A DNA stretch of 64,000 bases, taken from the NCBI RefSeq assembly GCF_010731695.1, contig NZ_AP022586.1, forward strand, positions 1,798,001-1,862,000, given 5' to 3'. Source of the DNA: Mycolicibacterium litorale (GTDB lineage Bacteria > Actinomycetota > Actinomycetes > Mycobacteriales > Mycobacteriaceae). Position numbers and translations under genes: made by a program. Under the pieces are notes generated by a model. The model was given only the letters and a program-made list of their open reading frames with translations. It made no database searches and was not told the DNA's origin. Position 1 is the first letter of the stretch. Every line of letters begins with the position of its first letter. Positions 45,626 through 55,142 of the stretch are shown piece after piece.

Positions 45626-47230
45626 ATGACCGCCGACAACCCGGTCAAGCGCACCGACGTCGACAAGGCGCTGCTCGGCAGCGCCACCTACCGCAGTCTC
45701 GGTGAACAGCGACTGACGCCCGCAGAGGAGCGCTTCGAGAAAGGCCGCCGCACCGTCGGCCTGTTCCTCGCCCCGCTCGTCACGATCGTCTTCCTGGTGC
45801 TGCCGATCGACATCCCGCCGCAGCAACAGACGCTCGCCGCCGTCCTGCTCGGGGTGATCGTGCTGTGGGTGACCGAAGCCGTGCCCATCCCGATCGGCGG
45901 TCTGCTCGGTGTCGCGGTGGTCGTGTTCCTCGGCGTCGCACCCGCCGACGACGTTCTCGGGCCGTTCGGTTCGTCGACGATCTTCACGTTCATCGGGGCC
46001 TTCATCCTCGCCCAGGCCATGCTCAAGCACGGCCTGGCCCGCCGGTTCGCGTTCCGCATCCTCGCGTTGCCACGGGCCGGACAATCGACGACCGGCGTCA
46101 TCATCGCCTTCGGCGCGATCACCTGCCTGCTGTCGGCGTTCGTCTCCAACACCGCGACCGTCGCGATGCTGCTGCCCACCGCGATCGGGATCCTCGGCGT
46201 GATCGCCAAACTGCTGCAGAAGCAGGGCAAGGTCGCCGAGGACTTCGATCCGTTGCGGTTGAAGGTCGGCGCCGCGCTCATGCTGATGCTCGCCTACGCG
46301 GCCAGTGTCGGCGGTCTGCTGACCCCGGTCGGCAGCCCACCCAACCTCATCGGTCGCGGGCTCATCGAAGAGGCGACCGGCGAACGCATCAGCTTCGGGC
46401 AGTGGATGGTGTTGGCGGCGCCGGTCTGCCTGCTGATGTTCGCGGTGCTGGCGTTCGTGATGATCAAGCTGAACAAGCCCGAGATCAAACACATCGAAGG
46501 CGTCGCCGACTACGTGGCCCGCGAGCGCGAGGAGATGGGCTCGCTGTCGCGGGCCGAGAAGAACACGTTGATCGCGTTCGGCGTGACGGTCTTCCTGTGG
46601 GTACTGCCGGGCATCGTCGCGCTGGTCTTCGGCAACGACTCCGACGTGTACTCCACCGTGAGCGACCGGTTGGACGAGGGTACGGTCGCCGTCTTCGGTG
46701 CCGCCCTGCTGTTCCTGCTCCCCACCGACTGGGAGCAGCGGGAATTCACGCTGCGCTGGCGGGACGCCGCGGCGATCGACTGGGGCACGATCGTACTGTT
46801 CGGGACGGGCATCATCTTCGGGTCGCTGCTGGCCGATTCCGGGCTGGCCGAGACGATCGGCACCAACGTCGCCGAGTCCCTGGGTCTGTCGAGCGTCGTG
46901 GCGATCACCATCTTCGCCGTTCTGCTCGCGATCGTGGTGTCGGAGACCACGAGCAACACGGCGTCGGCAGCGGTGGTCGTGCCCATCGTGATCCCGGTCG
47001 CCATTGCCGCCGGGGTGAACCCGTTCGTGCCTGCGCTCGCGGCGACGTTTGCCGCGTCATTCGGCTTCATGCTGCCGGTCTCGACACCGCAGAATGCGAT
47101 CGTCTACGGATCGGGGGCGGTGCCCATCACGACGATGATCCGCTCCGGCATCACCTTCGACATCGCCGGCGCCATCCTGATCATCGTGTTCCTGCCGCTG
47201 ATGATCGCGGTGCTCGGTCTGGGTGTGTGA
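45626..47230 (+). CDS. DASS/SLC13-family anion transporter
   Basis: A 534-residue transporter with about eleven to twelve helices. The two sodium-site signatures of the divalent anion:sodium symporter family are present: SNTATVAML near residue 170 and TSNTASAAVV near 445. The WVTEAVPIPI helix and LLTPVGSPPNLIGRG, then FGFMLPVSTPQNAIVYGSG, are also typical. Substrates of the family are succinate, malate, citrate, tartrate or sulfate. The IPMDH-like gene 30-60 bp downstream suggests a hydroxydicarboxylate. Confidence 0.88.
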   Translation: MTADNPVKRTDVDKALLGSATYRSLGEQRLTPAEERFEKGRRTVGLFLAPLVTIVFLVLPIDIPPQQQTLAAVLLGVIVLWVTEAVPIPIGGLLGVAVVVFLGVAPADDVLGPFGSSTIFTFIGAFILAQAMLKHGLARRFAFRILALPRAGQSTTGVIIAFGAITCLLSAFVSNTATVAMLLPTAIGILGVIAKLLQKQGKVAEDFDPLRLKVGAALMLMLAYAASVGGLLTPVGSPPNLIGRGLIEEATGERISFGQWMVLAAPVCLLMFAVLAFVMIKLNKPEIKHIEGVADYVAREREEMGSLSRAEKNTLIAFGVTVFLWVLPGIVALVFGNDSDVYSTVSDRLDEGTVAVFGAALLFLLPTDWEQREFTLRWRDAAAIDWGTIVLFGTGIIFGSLLADSGLAETIGTNVAESLGLSSVVAITIFAVLLAIVVSETTSNTASAAVVVPIVIPVAIAAGVNPFVPALAATFAASFGFMLPVSTPQNAIVYGSGAVPITTMIRSGITFDIAGAILIIVFLPLMIAVLGLGV

Positions 47231-47293
47231 GCGCGGCGCAAGCGGTACGGCACACTGAACGTGCGAATCGATCGGGAAGGTGCCGGTACCGGT

Positions 47294-48376
47294 ATGGCAG
47301 TGCAGGATCCGTTGCGGCTGGGGGTGCTCGCCGGAGACGGGATCGGGCCCGAGATCGTCTCTGCCGCAGTGCAGATCACCGAACGCGCGCTGGCGGCGGT
47401 GTCGGTGCCGGTGGACTGGCGTCGTCTGCGCATGGGCAGCGAGGCGATCACCGGTGACGGCACCCCGTTGCCGCAACACACCCTCGACGAACTCGACCGG
47501 CTCGACGCATGGGTGCTCGGACCGCACGACAACGCGAGCTACCCGGTCCCGTTCCGCGACGCGCTGTCCCCCGGCGGCACCATCCGCAAGCGGTACGGGC
47601 TCTACGCCAACATCCGCCCGGCCCGCCGGTTGAGCGACACGATCCCCGCCGCCTGCCCCGCGCTCGACGTCGTGGTGGTCCGCGAGAACACCGAGGGGTT
47701 CTACTCCGACCGCAACATGTACGACGGCGCCGGCGAGTTCATGCCCACCCCCGACGTCGCGATGGCAGTCGCGGTGTTCACCCGCGAGGCGTGCGAACGC
47801 ATTGCGCATCAGGCGTTTCGGCTGGCCCGCACGCGACGCCGCTCGGTCACCGTGGCGCACAAGGCGAATGTGCTGTCCAAGACCACCGGCCTGTTCCGTG
47901 ACAGCTGCGTGCGCGTCGCCGAGCAGTATCCGGAGGTGACGGTCCGGCTCGAACACATCGACGCGCTCGCGGCGTTGCTGGTGGCCCGGCCCGCCGAATT
48001 CGACGTGATCGTCGCCGAGAACATGTTCGGCGACATCCTGTCCGACCTCACCGGCCAGCTCGCCGGCTCACTCGGCATGGCGCCGTCGGTCAACGTCTCC
48101 GACACCAAGGCGATGGCCCAGGCCACCCACGGCTCCGCGCCGGACATCGCCGGGCGCAACAGCGCCAACCCGGTCGCGATGATCCTGTCCACGGCGATGC
48201 TGCTGGAATGGCTGGCGGACCGCCACGGCCGCGCGGCGCTGGCCGAGGCCGCGGCGTCGATCCGAAACGCGGTGCGGTGCAGCCTTGATGACGGTGTCCA
48301 CACCGCCGACCTCGGCGGCGCGGCGACCACCACCGGTTTCACCGAACACGTGCTGTCGGTGCTCGCCGCCGGCTGA
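47294..48376 (+). CDS. Isocitrate/isopropylmalate dehydrogenase family protein
   Basis: A 360-residue beta-decarboxylating dehydrogenase. The opening LGVLAGDGIGPEIVSAA, the substrate arginines in LYANIRPARRLSD, the RENTEGFYS motif, the catalytic lysine in VTVAHKANVLSKTTGLFRD and the metal aspartates in VAENMFGDILSDLTGQLAGS are all present. ATHGSAPDIAGRNSANPVAM closes the cofactor site. It oxidises and decarboxylates a 2-hydroxy acid with NAD(P). The gene pair with the DASS transporter points to an imported dicarboxylate such as tartrate or a malate derivative; this is inference. GTG 47261 is an alternative start. Confidence 0.82.
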   Translation: MAVQDPLRLGVLAGDGIGPEIVSAAVQITERALAAVSVPVDWRRLRMGSEAITGDGTPLPQHTLDELDRLDAWVLGPHDNASYPVPFRDALSPGGTIRKRYGLYANIRPARRLSDTIPAACPALDVVVVRENTEGFYSDRNMYDGAGEFMPTPDVAMAVAVFTREACERIAHQAFRLARTRRRSVTVAHKANVLSKTTGLFRDSCVRVAEQYPEVTVRLEHIDALAALLVARPAEFDVIVAENMFGDILSDLTGQLAGSLGMAPSVNVSDTKAMAQATHGSAPDIAGRNSANPVAMILSTAMLLEWLADRHGRAALAEAAASIRNAVRCSLDDGVHTADLGGAATTTGFTEHVLSVLAAG

Positions 48377-48377
48377 G

Positions 48378-48911
48378 CTACGTGGCGGCGAGCCCGTCCT
48401 TGTGGTCCGCGGCGTCCTCACCGGCGTCCTCGGTGTCACGGCGCCGCTCCCGCAGCACGAACGCTGCCAGCGCCAGCACGAGCACCACGCCACCGAGCAC
48501 ACCGATCTCGACCACTGCCCTGGCGAATGCCGGCCCTTGCTCCAGCAGCGTGGCGGCCTCCACGGACAGCACCACGATCTCCTTGATACCGGCCAGGATC
48601 CCGACGATCAGGAACGGTTCGGCCACGATCTCGTGGGACCGCAGACAGGAGCGGACGGCATAGAGCAGTTCGACGAAGATGAAGATCAGCAACAGACCGT
48701 CGAGCACTTCGAGCATGACCGTCGACGCCGGCGTGTTGCGCAGCCGCAGCATGGTGTTGAACTGCGACACCAGCAGCGCGACCGAGCAGATCACCAGGAC
48801 CGCCGCGATCGCCCAGTACACCGCGTCCTCGAGCATGCCGAGCGCCCGGTCGGCGAAGCGCTGCCGCTCGTTTTCGTCCGCATCCGCCTTCGCGCGTTCC
48901 GCCACCGCCAC
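48378..48911 (-). CDS. PsiE-family phosphate-starvation-inducible membrane protein
   Basis: A 177-residue protein with four helices (VYWAIAAVLVICSVALLVSQ, VLDGLLLIFIFVELLYAVRS, AEPFLIVGILAGIKEIVVLS and VVEIGVLGGVVLVLALAAFV) separated by short loops, the PsiE layout. The conserved helix carries EPFLIVGILAGIKE. The family has no settled function. GTG 48911 follows GGAAGG by five bases. It converges on the dehydrogenase gene. Confidence 0.8.
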   Translation of the reverse strand: MAVAERAKADADENERQRFADRALGMLEDAVYWAIAAVLVICSVALLVSQFNTMLRLRNTPASTVMLEVLDGLLLIFIFVELLYAVRSCLRSHEIVAEPFLIVGILAGIKEIVVLSVEAATLLEQGPAFARAVVEIGVLGGVVLVLALAAFVLRERRRDTEDAGEDAADHKDGLAAT

Positions 48912-48963
48912 CCTTCCGACCGCCGACCGAGCCGTCAGGCTATCCGGCGAAGTGCCGGGCCGC

Positions 48964-49443
48964 TCACCGATTGAGCCACCAGATGCGCGACGACAACGCC
49001 GTCGCGAAACCGCACCACAGCGGGTACAGGGCGAGCGGCGCCGCCTGCGCGCCCTTCGCCTCGACGGCGCGGCGGGTCAGATCGGCACTGCTGGCGGCGA
49101 GGACACCCGCCGCCACGGCCGACAGCCCCAACTGGTGACGGTTGAAGAACAGCCAGGTCCAGCTGCCGTTGAGGATCAGGTTGGCCACGAGCGCCTTCTG
49201 ATACGCCTTCGCCTTCGCCGGTTGGCCGCTGTCGTTGTAGTGGTCGATCGTCGCTGCCGACACCGCGGCGATGTCGGCGTACAGCATCGGCCACACGATG
49301 CCGAACGCCTGGCTCGGCGGCTGAAAGCTCGGCTTCTTCAGCGTGGCGTACCACAGCGAGAGACCGGGTCGGCTGGCTAGTCCGCCGAGCGCGCCGGTGG
49401 CGAACACCGTGCCGGCGGTCTTGGCGAGAGTGGAAGCACGCAT
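48964..49443 (-). CDS. TspO/MBR family membrane protein
   Basis: A 159-residue, five-helix protein. The tryptophan- and proline-rich core typical of TspO is visible: LWYATLKKPSFQPPSQAFGI, VWPMLYADIAAVSAATI and ILNGSWTWLFFNRHQLGLSA, ending in CGFATALSSRIWWLN. TspO binds porphyrins and is linked to tetrapyrrole and stress regulation. The start ATG at 49443 follows AGGGAAA. It stands 52 bp upstream of the PsiE gene, in the same direction. Confidence 0.83.
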   Translation of the reverse strand: MRASTLAKTAGTVFATGALGGLASRPGLSLWYATLKKPSFQPPSQAFGIVWPMLYADIAAVSAATIDHYNDSGQPAKAKAYQKALVANLILNGSWTWLFFNRHQLGLSAVAAGVLAASSADLTRRAVEAKGAQAAPLALYPLWCGFATALSSRIWWLNR

Positions 49444-49623
49444 GGTTTCCCTTTCTTCGAGTCAAGATCACGTACCCCGCCCCGCCGTCGCCGAACCGCC
49501 AATTGGGACAATCGATTTCGCGCGGCACCGGGCGAGGGGCGCCGCCACTCACCCGGTGGCCGGCCGCATCGGCTCCTGAGCTAGCGTCTAGGTGTTGAGG
49601 TGAGCTAACGATCGGAGCGTGGG

Positions 49624-51087
49624 GTGGGCCAGACGGAGGTCGCGCGGCCGGCCGTCGGCACCGCGCGCCCCGCGGTTCTGGTCAGCGGTCTGAGCCTGGT
49701 CGTGCTCACCGTCGCCGTCCTCCAGACCGCCGTGGTGCCGGTACTCGGTGTCATCGGCACCCAACTCGGCGCCTCCCCGGTGGCGGTGAGCTGGGCCGTG
49801 ACCGCCAACCTGCTGGCCGCGATCGCCGCGACTCCGCTGCTCGGCCGTCTCGCGGACATGTACAGCAAGAAGCGCGTGCTGCTCGGCGTGTTGATCGTGG
49901 TGCTGATTGGGTCGGTGCTCGCCGCGGCGACATCGTCGCTGCCGCTGCTGATCGTCGCCCGGGTCCTGCAGGGCGCGTCGTACGCGCTCTACCCGATCAG
50001 CGTGGCGGTGTTGCGCGAGGAGTTGCCGCAGGGACGGCTGGCGGGTGCGATGGCGGTGATGTCCGGCACGCTGGGCTTCGGCGGCGGGGTCGGGCTGGTG
50101 GTGGTGGGTCTGCTGATGAGCGGGAACGCCGACTACCACCGGGTGTTCTGGCTGACCACCGTGTTCACCGTCGTGGTGCTCGCGATCGTCGTCTTCCTCG
50201 TGCCCGCCCGGGGCCGCACCGCCGGCGGATCGATCGACTGGCTCGGTGCGATCGGGCTGGCCATCGGGTTGTCGGCGCTCCTGCTGGCCATCACGCAGGG
50301 CAATGCGTGGGGCTGGCTGTCCGGGTGGACGCTGGGCTGCGCGCTCGGCGGCGCAGCGGTGCTGGTGGCCTGGTGGCTGTGGGAGAAGCGACGCGACCAC
50401 CCACTGGTGTCGACCCGGATGCTCACCCTCCCGGCAGTGCTGCTGACCAACCTCGCCACCGTCTTCGTGGGCATGGGGCTGTACTTCGCCTTCCTCGGGC
50501 TCACCCAGTTCGTCCAGATCCCGCGGGCGGCTGCCGGCTACGGCTTCGGCGCCACCGTGCTGGAGTCGAGCGTGGTGTTCCTGCTGCCGGGAGCCTTGAC
50601 CGGATTCGCCGTCGCGCTGGTCAGCGGCCGGTTCATCGACCGGTACGGCGCGCGCCGGGTGCTCGTGATCGGCGCGATGGCCGGCGTACTGGGGTTCGTC
50701 CTGCTCGCGGTGGCCCACGACCAGCGTTGGCAGGTGATCGTGGCGGGGATACTGGCCAACGCCTACATCAGCCTCGGCTACGGCGCACTACCGGCGCTGG
50801 TGGTCGCGCAGGTGGAGGCCGGAGAGACCGGCGTGGCCACCGGGATGAACGCGATCGCGCGCACAGTCGGCAGTTCCGTGGCCGCAGCGGTGGTCGCGCT
50901 GTTGATGGGCCGGTCGGAGCCGGGCACCCAGGTGCCGATGGAGAGCAGTTTCGTGATCGTGTTCGTGGCGGGCGCCGTCACCGCGGCTTTCGCGCTGATC
51001 CTGATCGCGCTCACCCGCACCCGCCGCACGACGGTCGACCCGGACGCCCTGGCCCAGTCGCGGGCGATGAACCACGAATGGGGTTAG
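49624..51087 (+). CDS. MFS transporter, DHA2-type with 14 helices
   Basis: A 487-residue exporter-like protein. The loop 2-3 motif GRLADMYSKKRVLLGVL, motif B in ARVLQGASYALYPIS and motif C-like LGFGGGVGLVVVGLLM indicate a drug:proton antiporter. The count of hydrophobic segments fits 14. The substrate is unknown. The start is GTG 49624 with GGAG upstream. It is divergent from TspO, and its stop overlaps the Rv0910-like gene by four bases. Confidence 0.87.
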   Translation: MGQTEVARPAVGTARPAVLVSGLSLVVLTVAVLQTAVVPVLGVIGTQLGASPVAVSWAVTANLLAAIAATPLLGRLADMYSKKRVLLGVLIVVLIGSVLAAATSSLPLLIVARVLQGASYALYPISVAVLREELPQGRLAGAMAVMSGTLGFGGGVGLVVVGLLMSGNADYHRVFWLTTVFTVVVLAIVVFLVPARGRTAGGSIDWLGAIGLAIGLSALLLAITQGNAWGWLSGWTLGCALGGAAVLVAWWLWEKRRDHPLVSTRMLTLPAVLLTNLATVFVGMGLYFAFLGLTQFVQIPRAAAGYGFGATVLESSVVFLLPGALTGFAVALVSGRFIDRYGARRVLVIGAMAGVLGFVLLAVAHDQRWQVIVAGILANAYISLGYGALPALVVAQVEAGETGVATGMNAIARTVGSSVAAAVVALLMGRSEPGTQVPMESSFVIVFVAGAVTAAFALILIALTRTRRTTVDPDALAQSRAMNHEWG

Positions 51088-51512
51088 CGCAACGCGGCGA
51101 GGTTGCTCACCGATTTGCGCACGTCGGATTCGATGACCTTGGCGACCAGCGTGCCGACGCGCGTGTTGAGCAGTCCGCCGGACAGGTCGGCGACCACCCG
51201 GAAGTTCGTGCCCTTCTTCTGTTCCTCGACCTGGAGGGACAGCGCGATGCAGACGGCCGGAAATCCGGTCCCGATGAGCTCGATCTCCTTGGGCTCGTCG
51301 TACCGGGTCACCCGCCAGTGGATGGTGTTGCGGAAGCCCTTGACCTTGATCAGCGACGACACGGACGTGCCGACCTCGATCTCAGCCGGGACCTCACTGC
51401 GCCAGCCGCCGAAGATCGTCAGCCATTCGTCGAAGCGTCCGAGGTTCGATGCCAGTTCCCACGCGCGTTCGGGGGTGAGGTCGGATGAGACCGCCACGTC
51501 GACCGATGCCAT
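51084..51512 (-). CDS. Rv0910-like SRPBCC protein
   Basis: A 142-residue protein resembling M. tuberculosis Rv0910: VDVAVSSDLTPERAWELASN, RFDEWLTIFGGWRSEVPAEI and KGFRNTIHWRVTRYDEPKEI follow its pattern. Rv0910 has been described as a toxin paired with Rv0909. No small antitoxin gene is adjacent here, so a plain ligand-binding SRPBCC role is as likely. It is convergent with the MFS gene. Confidence 0.75.
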   Translation of the reverse strand: MASVDVAVSSDLTPERAWELASNLGRFDEWLTIFGGWRSEVPAEIEVGTSVSSLIKVKGFRNTIHWRVTRYDEPKEIELIGTGFPAVCIALSLQVEEQKKGTNFRVVADLSGGLLNTRVGTLVAKVIESDVRKSVSNLAALR

Positions 51513-51833
51513 GCACTCTCACTACCCAGCTCTCGCGCCGAGGTAAACGACCTGCGGGGATTCGGGGCGCGACGATGGTCACACTGCGAAACTGATCAAG
51601 CAGATCCACGCGTCTCGCACCCGTCCGGACGGCGCCGCGGCCCGGTCGGCCGACGCATGCCAAAGCGCGGATTCTTCTGCCGGAACCCCCTCGTGATGAA
51701 GGATTCCATTGTAGAAATGTTAAATCGTTGCGGAATCACTTGCGAAGGGTGTCCGGATCGGCGATTGTTTACCCACAGTCCACAGGGCTGGATCTGAGGA
51801 GGTTGCTTTCTGACCGGCACACACACCACCCCG
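51513..51833. other. Intergenic region upstream of the polyamine importer operon
   Basis: About 320 bases without a convincing gene. The part from about 51690 to 51780 is clearly AT-richer (for example TGTAGAAATGTTAAATCG) and should hold the operon promoter. A strong ribosome-binding site, GAGGAGG, lies at 51795-51802; it is positioned for a CTG at 51810, in frame with the annotated GTG 51834. Confidence 0.55.
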
Positions 51834-53000
51834 GTGAACCAGACCGTCGACGGGCGCGCACCCGACAAGAGCGCCCCGGTCATCGAGATCGACCACGTGA
51901 CGAAGCGGTTCGCCGACTACGTCGCCGTCGCCGACGCCGACTTCTCCATCGCCTCGGGCGAGTTCTTCTCGATGCTCGGGCCGTCGGGGTGCGGGAAGAC
52001 CACGACGTTGCGGATGATCGCCGGATTCGAGACGCCGACATCGGGTGCGATCCGGCTGGAAGGCACCGACGTGTCGCGCGTCCCCCCGCACAAGCGCAAC
52101 GTCAACACGGTGTTCCAGCACTACGCGCTGTTCCCGCACATGAGCGTCTGGGACAACGTCGCCTACGGCCCGCGCAGCATGAAGAAGGACAAAGCAGAAG
52201 TCAGGCGCCGCGTCGACGAACTGCTCGAGGTGGTGCGCCTCACCGACTTCGCCAAGCGCAAGCCGGGACAGCTCTCCGGTGGTCAGCAGCAGCGGGTCGC
52301 CCTGGCCCGCGCCCTGGTGAACTACCCCAGCGCCCTGCTGCTCGACGAACCGCTCGGCGCCCTCGACCTGAAGCTGCGCCATGCGATGCAGTTCGAACTC
52401 AAGCGCATCCAGCGCGAGGTCGGCATCACGTTCATCTACGTGACGCACGACCAGGAGGAGGCGCTCACGATGAGTGACCGCATCGCGGTCATGAACGCGG
52501 GCAACGTCGAACAGATCGGCACACCCACCGACATCTACGACCGCCCCTCGACGGTGTTCGTGGCCAACTTCATCGGACAGGCCAATCTCTGGCCGGGTCG
52601 CCAGACCGGACGCCTCAACGGTGACTACGTGGAGGTCGAGGTCCTGGGCAGCAAGCTGAAGGCCAGGCCGGGTGACACCGCGATCGAGATCGGTGGGCAC
52701 GCCACGCTGATGGTGCGGCCCGAACGCCTGCGGGTGTCGATGGAACCCCCGGTCGGCGACGTCGCCTCGGTACGGGCGACGGTGCGCGACATGACATTCC
52801 AGGGTCCCGTGGTGCGGCTGTCCCTGGTCGCACCCGACGATTCGCCGATCGTGGCGCATGTCGGACCGGAGCAGTATCTGCCGATGCTGCGGCCCGGAGA
52901 CCATGTGCACGTCTGCTGGTCCCCCGACGCGTCGCTGGTGTTGCCCGCCGCCGACATCCCCACTACCGAGGATCTCGAAGAGATGCTCGACGAGTCCTGA
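51834..53000 (+). CDS. Spermidine/putrescine ABC transporter ATP-binding protein (PotA type)
   Basis: A 388-residue ATPase with a C-terminal TOBE domain. Walker A is GPSGCGKTT, the Q-loop is [20 protein letters not shown], the signature is [15 protein letters not shown], Walker B is [12 protein letters not shown] and the H-loop is YVTHDQEEA. All are intact. It energises the importer made by the three downstream genes. GTG 51834 is the annotated start, but the only good ribosome-binding site (GAGGAGG) points to CTG 51810, which would add eight residues. Confidence 0.88.
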   Translation: MNQTVDGRAPDKSAPVIEIDHVTKRFADYVAVADADFSIASGEFFSMLGPSGCGKTTTLRMIAGFETPTSGAIRLEGTDVSRVPPHKRNVNTVFQHYALFPHMSVWDNVAYGPRSMKKDKAEVRRRVDELLEVVRLTDFAKRKPGQLSGGQQQRVALARALVNYPSALLLDEPLGALDLKLRHAMQFELKRIQREVGITFIYVTHDQEEALTMSDRIAVMNAGNVEQIGTPTDIYDRPSTVFVANFIGQANLWPGRQTGRLNGDYVEVEVLGSKLKARPGDTAIEIGGHATLMVRPERLRVSMEPPVGDVASVRATVRDMTFQGPVVRLSLVAPDDSPIVAHVGPEQYLPMLRPGDHVHVCWSPDASLVLPAADIPTTEDLEEMLDES

Positions 53001-53059
53001 CCGTTCGTTCCCGTCCCGCCGCCTTCCTCCCCCGGAAACCCACGAAAGGCACCGCCGTC

Positions 53060-54256
53060 ATGCCCCGCGAAGCATCCCCACAGTTCGATCCGCAACTGGC
53101 CGCCCGTTTCGCCGCAAGCCGCACCTCGCGGCGCCGTTTCCTCGGCGGTGGCGCCGCCGCGGCCGCCGCGCTCGCGCTCGGCCCGTCGTTCCTGGCCGCA
53201 TGCGGTTCGGACAGCGGCGGTTCCGGTCAGACGACCACGGACGACGGCGGCCCGGCCAGCGGCACGCTGCGGATCTCGAACTGGCCGCTCTACATGGCCG
53301 ACGGCTTCGTCGCCGCCTTCCAGACCGCGGCCGGGATCACCGTGGACTACAAGGAAGACTTCAACGACAACGAGGAGTGGTTCGCCAAGGTCAAGGAACC
53401 GCTGTCGCGTAAGCAGGACATCGGCGCCGACCTGGTGATCCCCACCGAGTTCATGGCGGCCCGCATCAACGGTCTCGGCTGGCTCAACGAGATCCGCGCC
53501 GACCGCGTGCCGAACAAGAAGAATCTGCGGCCCGACCTGCTGAACTCGCCGATCGATCCGGGCCGCAACAAGACCGCCCCCTACATGACCGGCATGGTGG
53601 GTCTCGCCTACAACAAGGCAGCCACCGGCCGCCCGATCACGAAGATCGATGACCTGTGGGATCCGGCGTTCAAGGGCCGGGTCAGCCTGCTGTCGGACAC
53701 CCAGGACGGGCTGGGCATGGTGATGCTCTCGCAGGGCGCCACCCCCGAGCGTCCGTCGACCGAAGCGGTGCAGAAGGCCGTCGACCTGGTGCGTGAGCAG
53801 AAGGACAAGGGGCAGATCCGCCGGTTCACCGGCAACGACTACGCCGACGACCTCGCCGCGGGCAATGTCGCCATCGCCCAGGCATATTCGGGCGACGTCG
53901 TGCAGTTGAAGGCCGACAACCCCGACCTGGAGTTCATCGTCCCGGAGGCCGGCGGCACCTGGTTCATCGACACGATGATCCTCCCCTACACCACCCAGAA
54001 CCAGAGCGCGGCCGAGGCGTGGATCGACTACGTCTACGACCGCGCGAACTACGCGAAGCTGATCGCCTTCACCCAGTTCGTCCCGGTGCTCTCGGAGATG
54101 ACCGACGAACTGAACAAGATCGATCCCCAGGTCGCGTCGAACCCGCTCATCAACCCGCCCGAGTCGACGGTGAACAACCTGAAGTCGTGGGCGGCGCTGA
54201 CCGACGAGCAGACCCAGGAGTACAACACCATGTACGCCGCAGTGACCGGAGGCTGA
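53060..54256 (+). CDS. Polyamine ABC transporter substrate-binding protein (PotD/PotF type), Tat lipoprotein
   Basis: A 398-residue protein. The N-terminus has the twin-arginine signal SRRRFLGGGAAAAAAL followed by lipobox FLAAC near residue 48, so it is exported folded and lipid-anchored. The mature part matches PotD-like binding proteins: GTLRISNWPLYMADGFVAAF, GADLVIPTEFMAARI and IAQAYSGDVVQLKADNPDLE. Polyamines are the usual ligands, but related opine or GABA binders exist. Confidence 0.87.
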   Translation: MPREASPQFDPQLAARFAASRTSRRRFLGGGAAAAAALALGPSFLAACGSDSGGSGQTTTDDGGPASGTLRISNWPLYMADGFVAAFQTAAGITVDYKEDFNDNEEWFAKVKEPLSRKQDIGADLVIPTEFMAARINGLGWLNEIRADRVPNKKNLRPDLLNSPIDPGRNKTAPYMTGMVGLAYNKAATGRPITKIDDLWDPAFKGRVSLLSDTQDGLGMVMLSQGATPERPSTEAVQKAVDLVREQKDKGQIRRFTGNDYADDLAAGNVAIAQAYSGDVVQLKADNPDLEFIVPEAGGTWFIDTMILPYTTQNQSAAEAWIDYVYDRANYAKLIAFTQFVPVLSEMTDELNKIDPQVASNPLINPPESTVNNLKSWAALTDEQTQEYNTMYAAVTGG

Positions 54257-54266
54257 CGACCCACCC

Positions 54267-55142
54267 ATGGCAGGCGTAGCCAGCAGTAGCCGCCAGCGCA
54301 GCAGGATCGCTCCGTATCTGATGATCCTGCCCGCGCTGGCCTATCTCGCAATCTTCTTCGTGTGGCCGCTGATCTCGTTGGCCCGCACCTCGTTGTCGTC
54401 GACGGGCGGGTCGGTGTTCCTGCCGACCCTGACGTTCTCGTGGGATTTCGCCAATTACGGTGAGGCGTTCAGCAAGTACTCCGACCAGATCCTGCGATCG
54501 TTCGGATACGCACTGACCGCGACAGTGGTGTGTCTGCTGCTGGCCTATCCCCTCGCCTACGTCATCGCGTTCAAGGCGGGCAGGTTCAAGAACCTGATCC
54601 TCGGCCTGGTGATCCTGCCGTTCTTCGTGACGTTCCTGATCCGCACGATCGCATGGAAAACCATTCTGGCCGACGACGGTTGGGTGGTCACCGCACTCGA
54701 CGCCATCGGCCTGCTGCCCAGCGACGGGCGCCTGCTGTCCACCAGTTGGGCGGTGATCGGCGGGTTGATCTACAACTGGATCATCTTCATGATCCTGCCG
54801 CTGTACGTCAGCCTCGAGAAGATCGATCCGCGGCTCATCGAGGCGTCCAAGGATCTGTACTCGTCGAACACCCGCAGCTTCTCCAAGGTGATCCTGCCGC
54901 TGTCGCTGCCCGGCGTCCTGGCCGGCAGCCTGCTGGTGTTCATCCCGGCCGCGGGTGACTTCATCAACGCCGAATACCTCGGCAGCACCCAGACGACCAT
55001 GATCGGCAACGTGATTCAGCAGCAGTTCCTCGTGGTCAAGGACTACCCGGCGGCCGCCGCGCTCAGCCTGGTCCTGATGGGCACGATTCTGGTCGGAGTG
55101 CTGCTCTACACGCGGGCGCTGGGCACGGAGGATCTCGTATGA
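54267..55142 (+). CDS. Polyamine ABC transporter permease (PotB type)
   Basis: A 291-residue, six-helix permease. The first helix is YLMILPALAYLAIFFVWPLI. The EAA loop is RLIEASKDLYSSNTRSFSKV followed by ILPLSLPGVLAGSLLVFIPA, as in PotB. It starts eleven bases after the binding-protein stop and overlaps the next permease by four bases (ATGA). Confidence 0.87.
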   Translation: MAGVASSSRQRSRIAPYLMILPALAYLAIFFVWPLISLARTSLSSTGGSVFLPTLTFSWDFANYGEAFSKYSDQILRSFGYALTATVVCLLLAYPLAYVIAFKAGRFKNLILGLVILPFFVTFLIRTIAWKTILADDGWVVTALDAIGLLPSDGRLLSTSWAVIGGLIYNWIIFMILPLYVSLEKIDPRLIEASKDLYSSNTRSFSKVILPLSLPGVLAGSLLVFIPAAGDFINAEYLGSTQTTMIGNVIQQQFLVVKDYPAAAALSLVLMGTILVGVLLYTRALGTEDLV

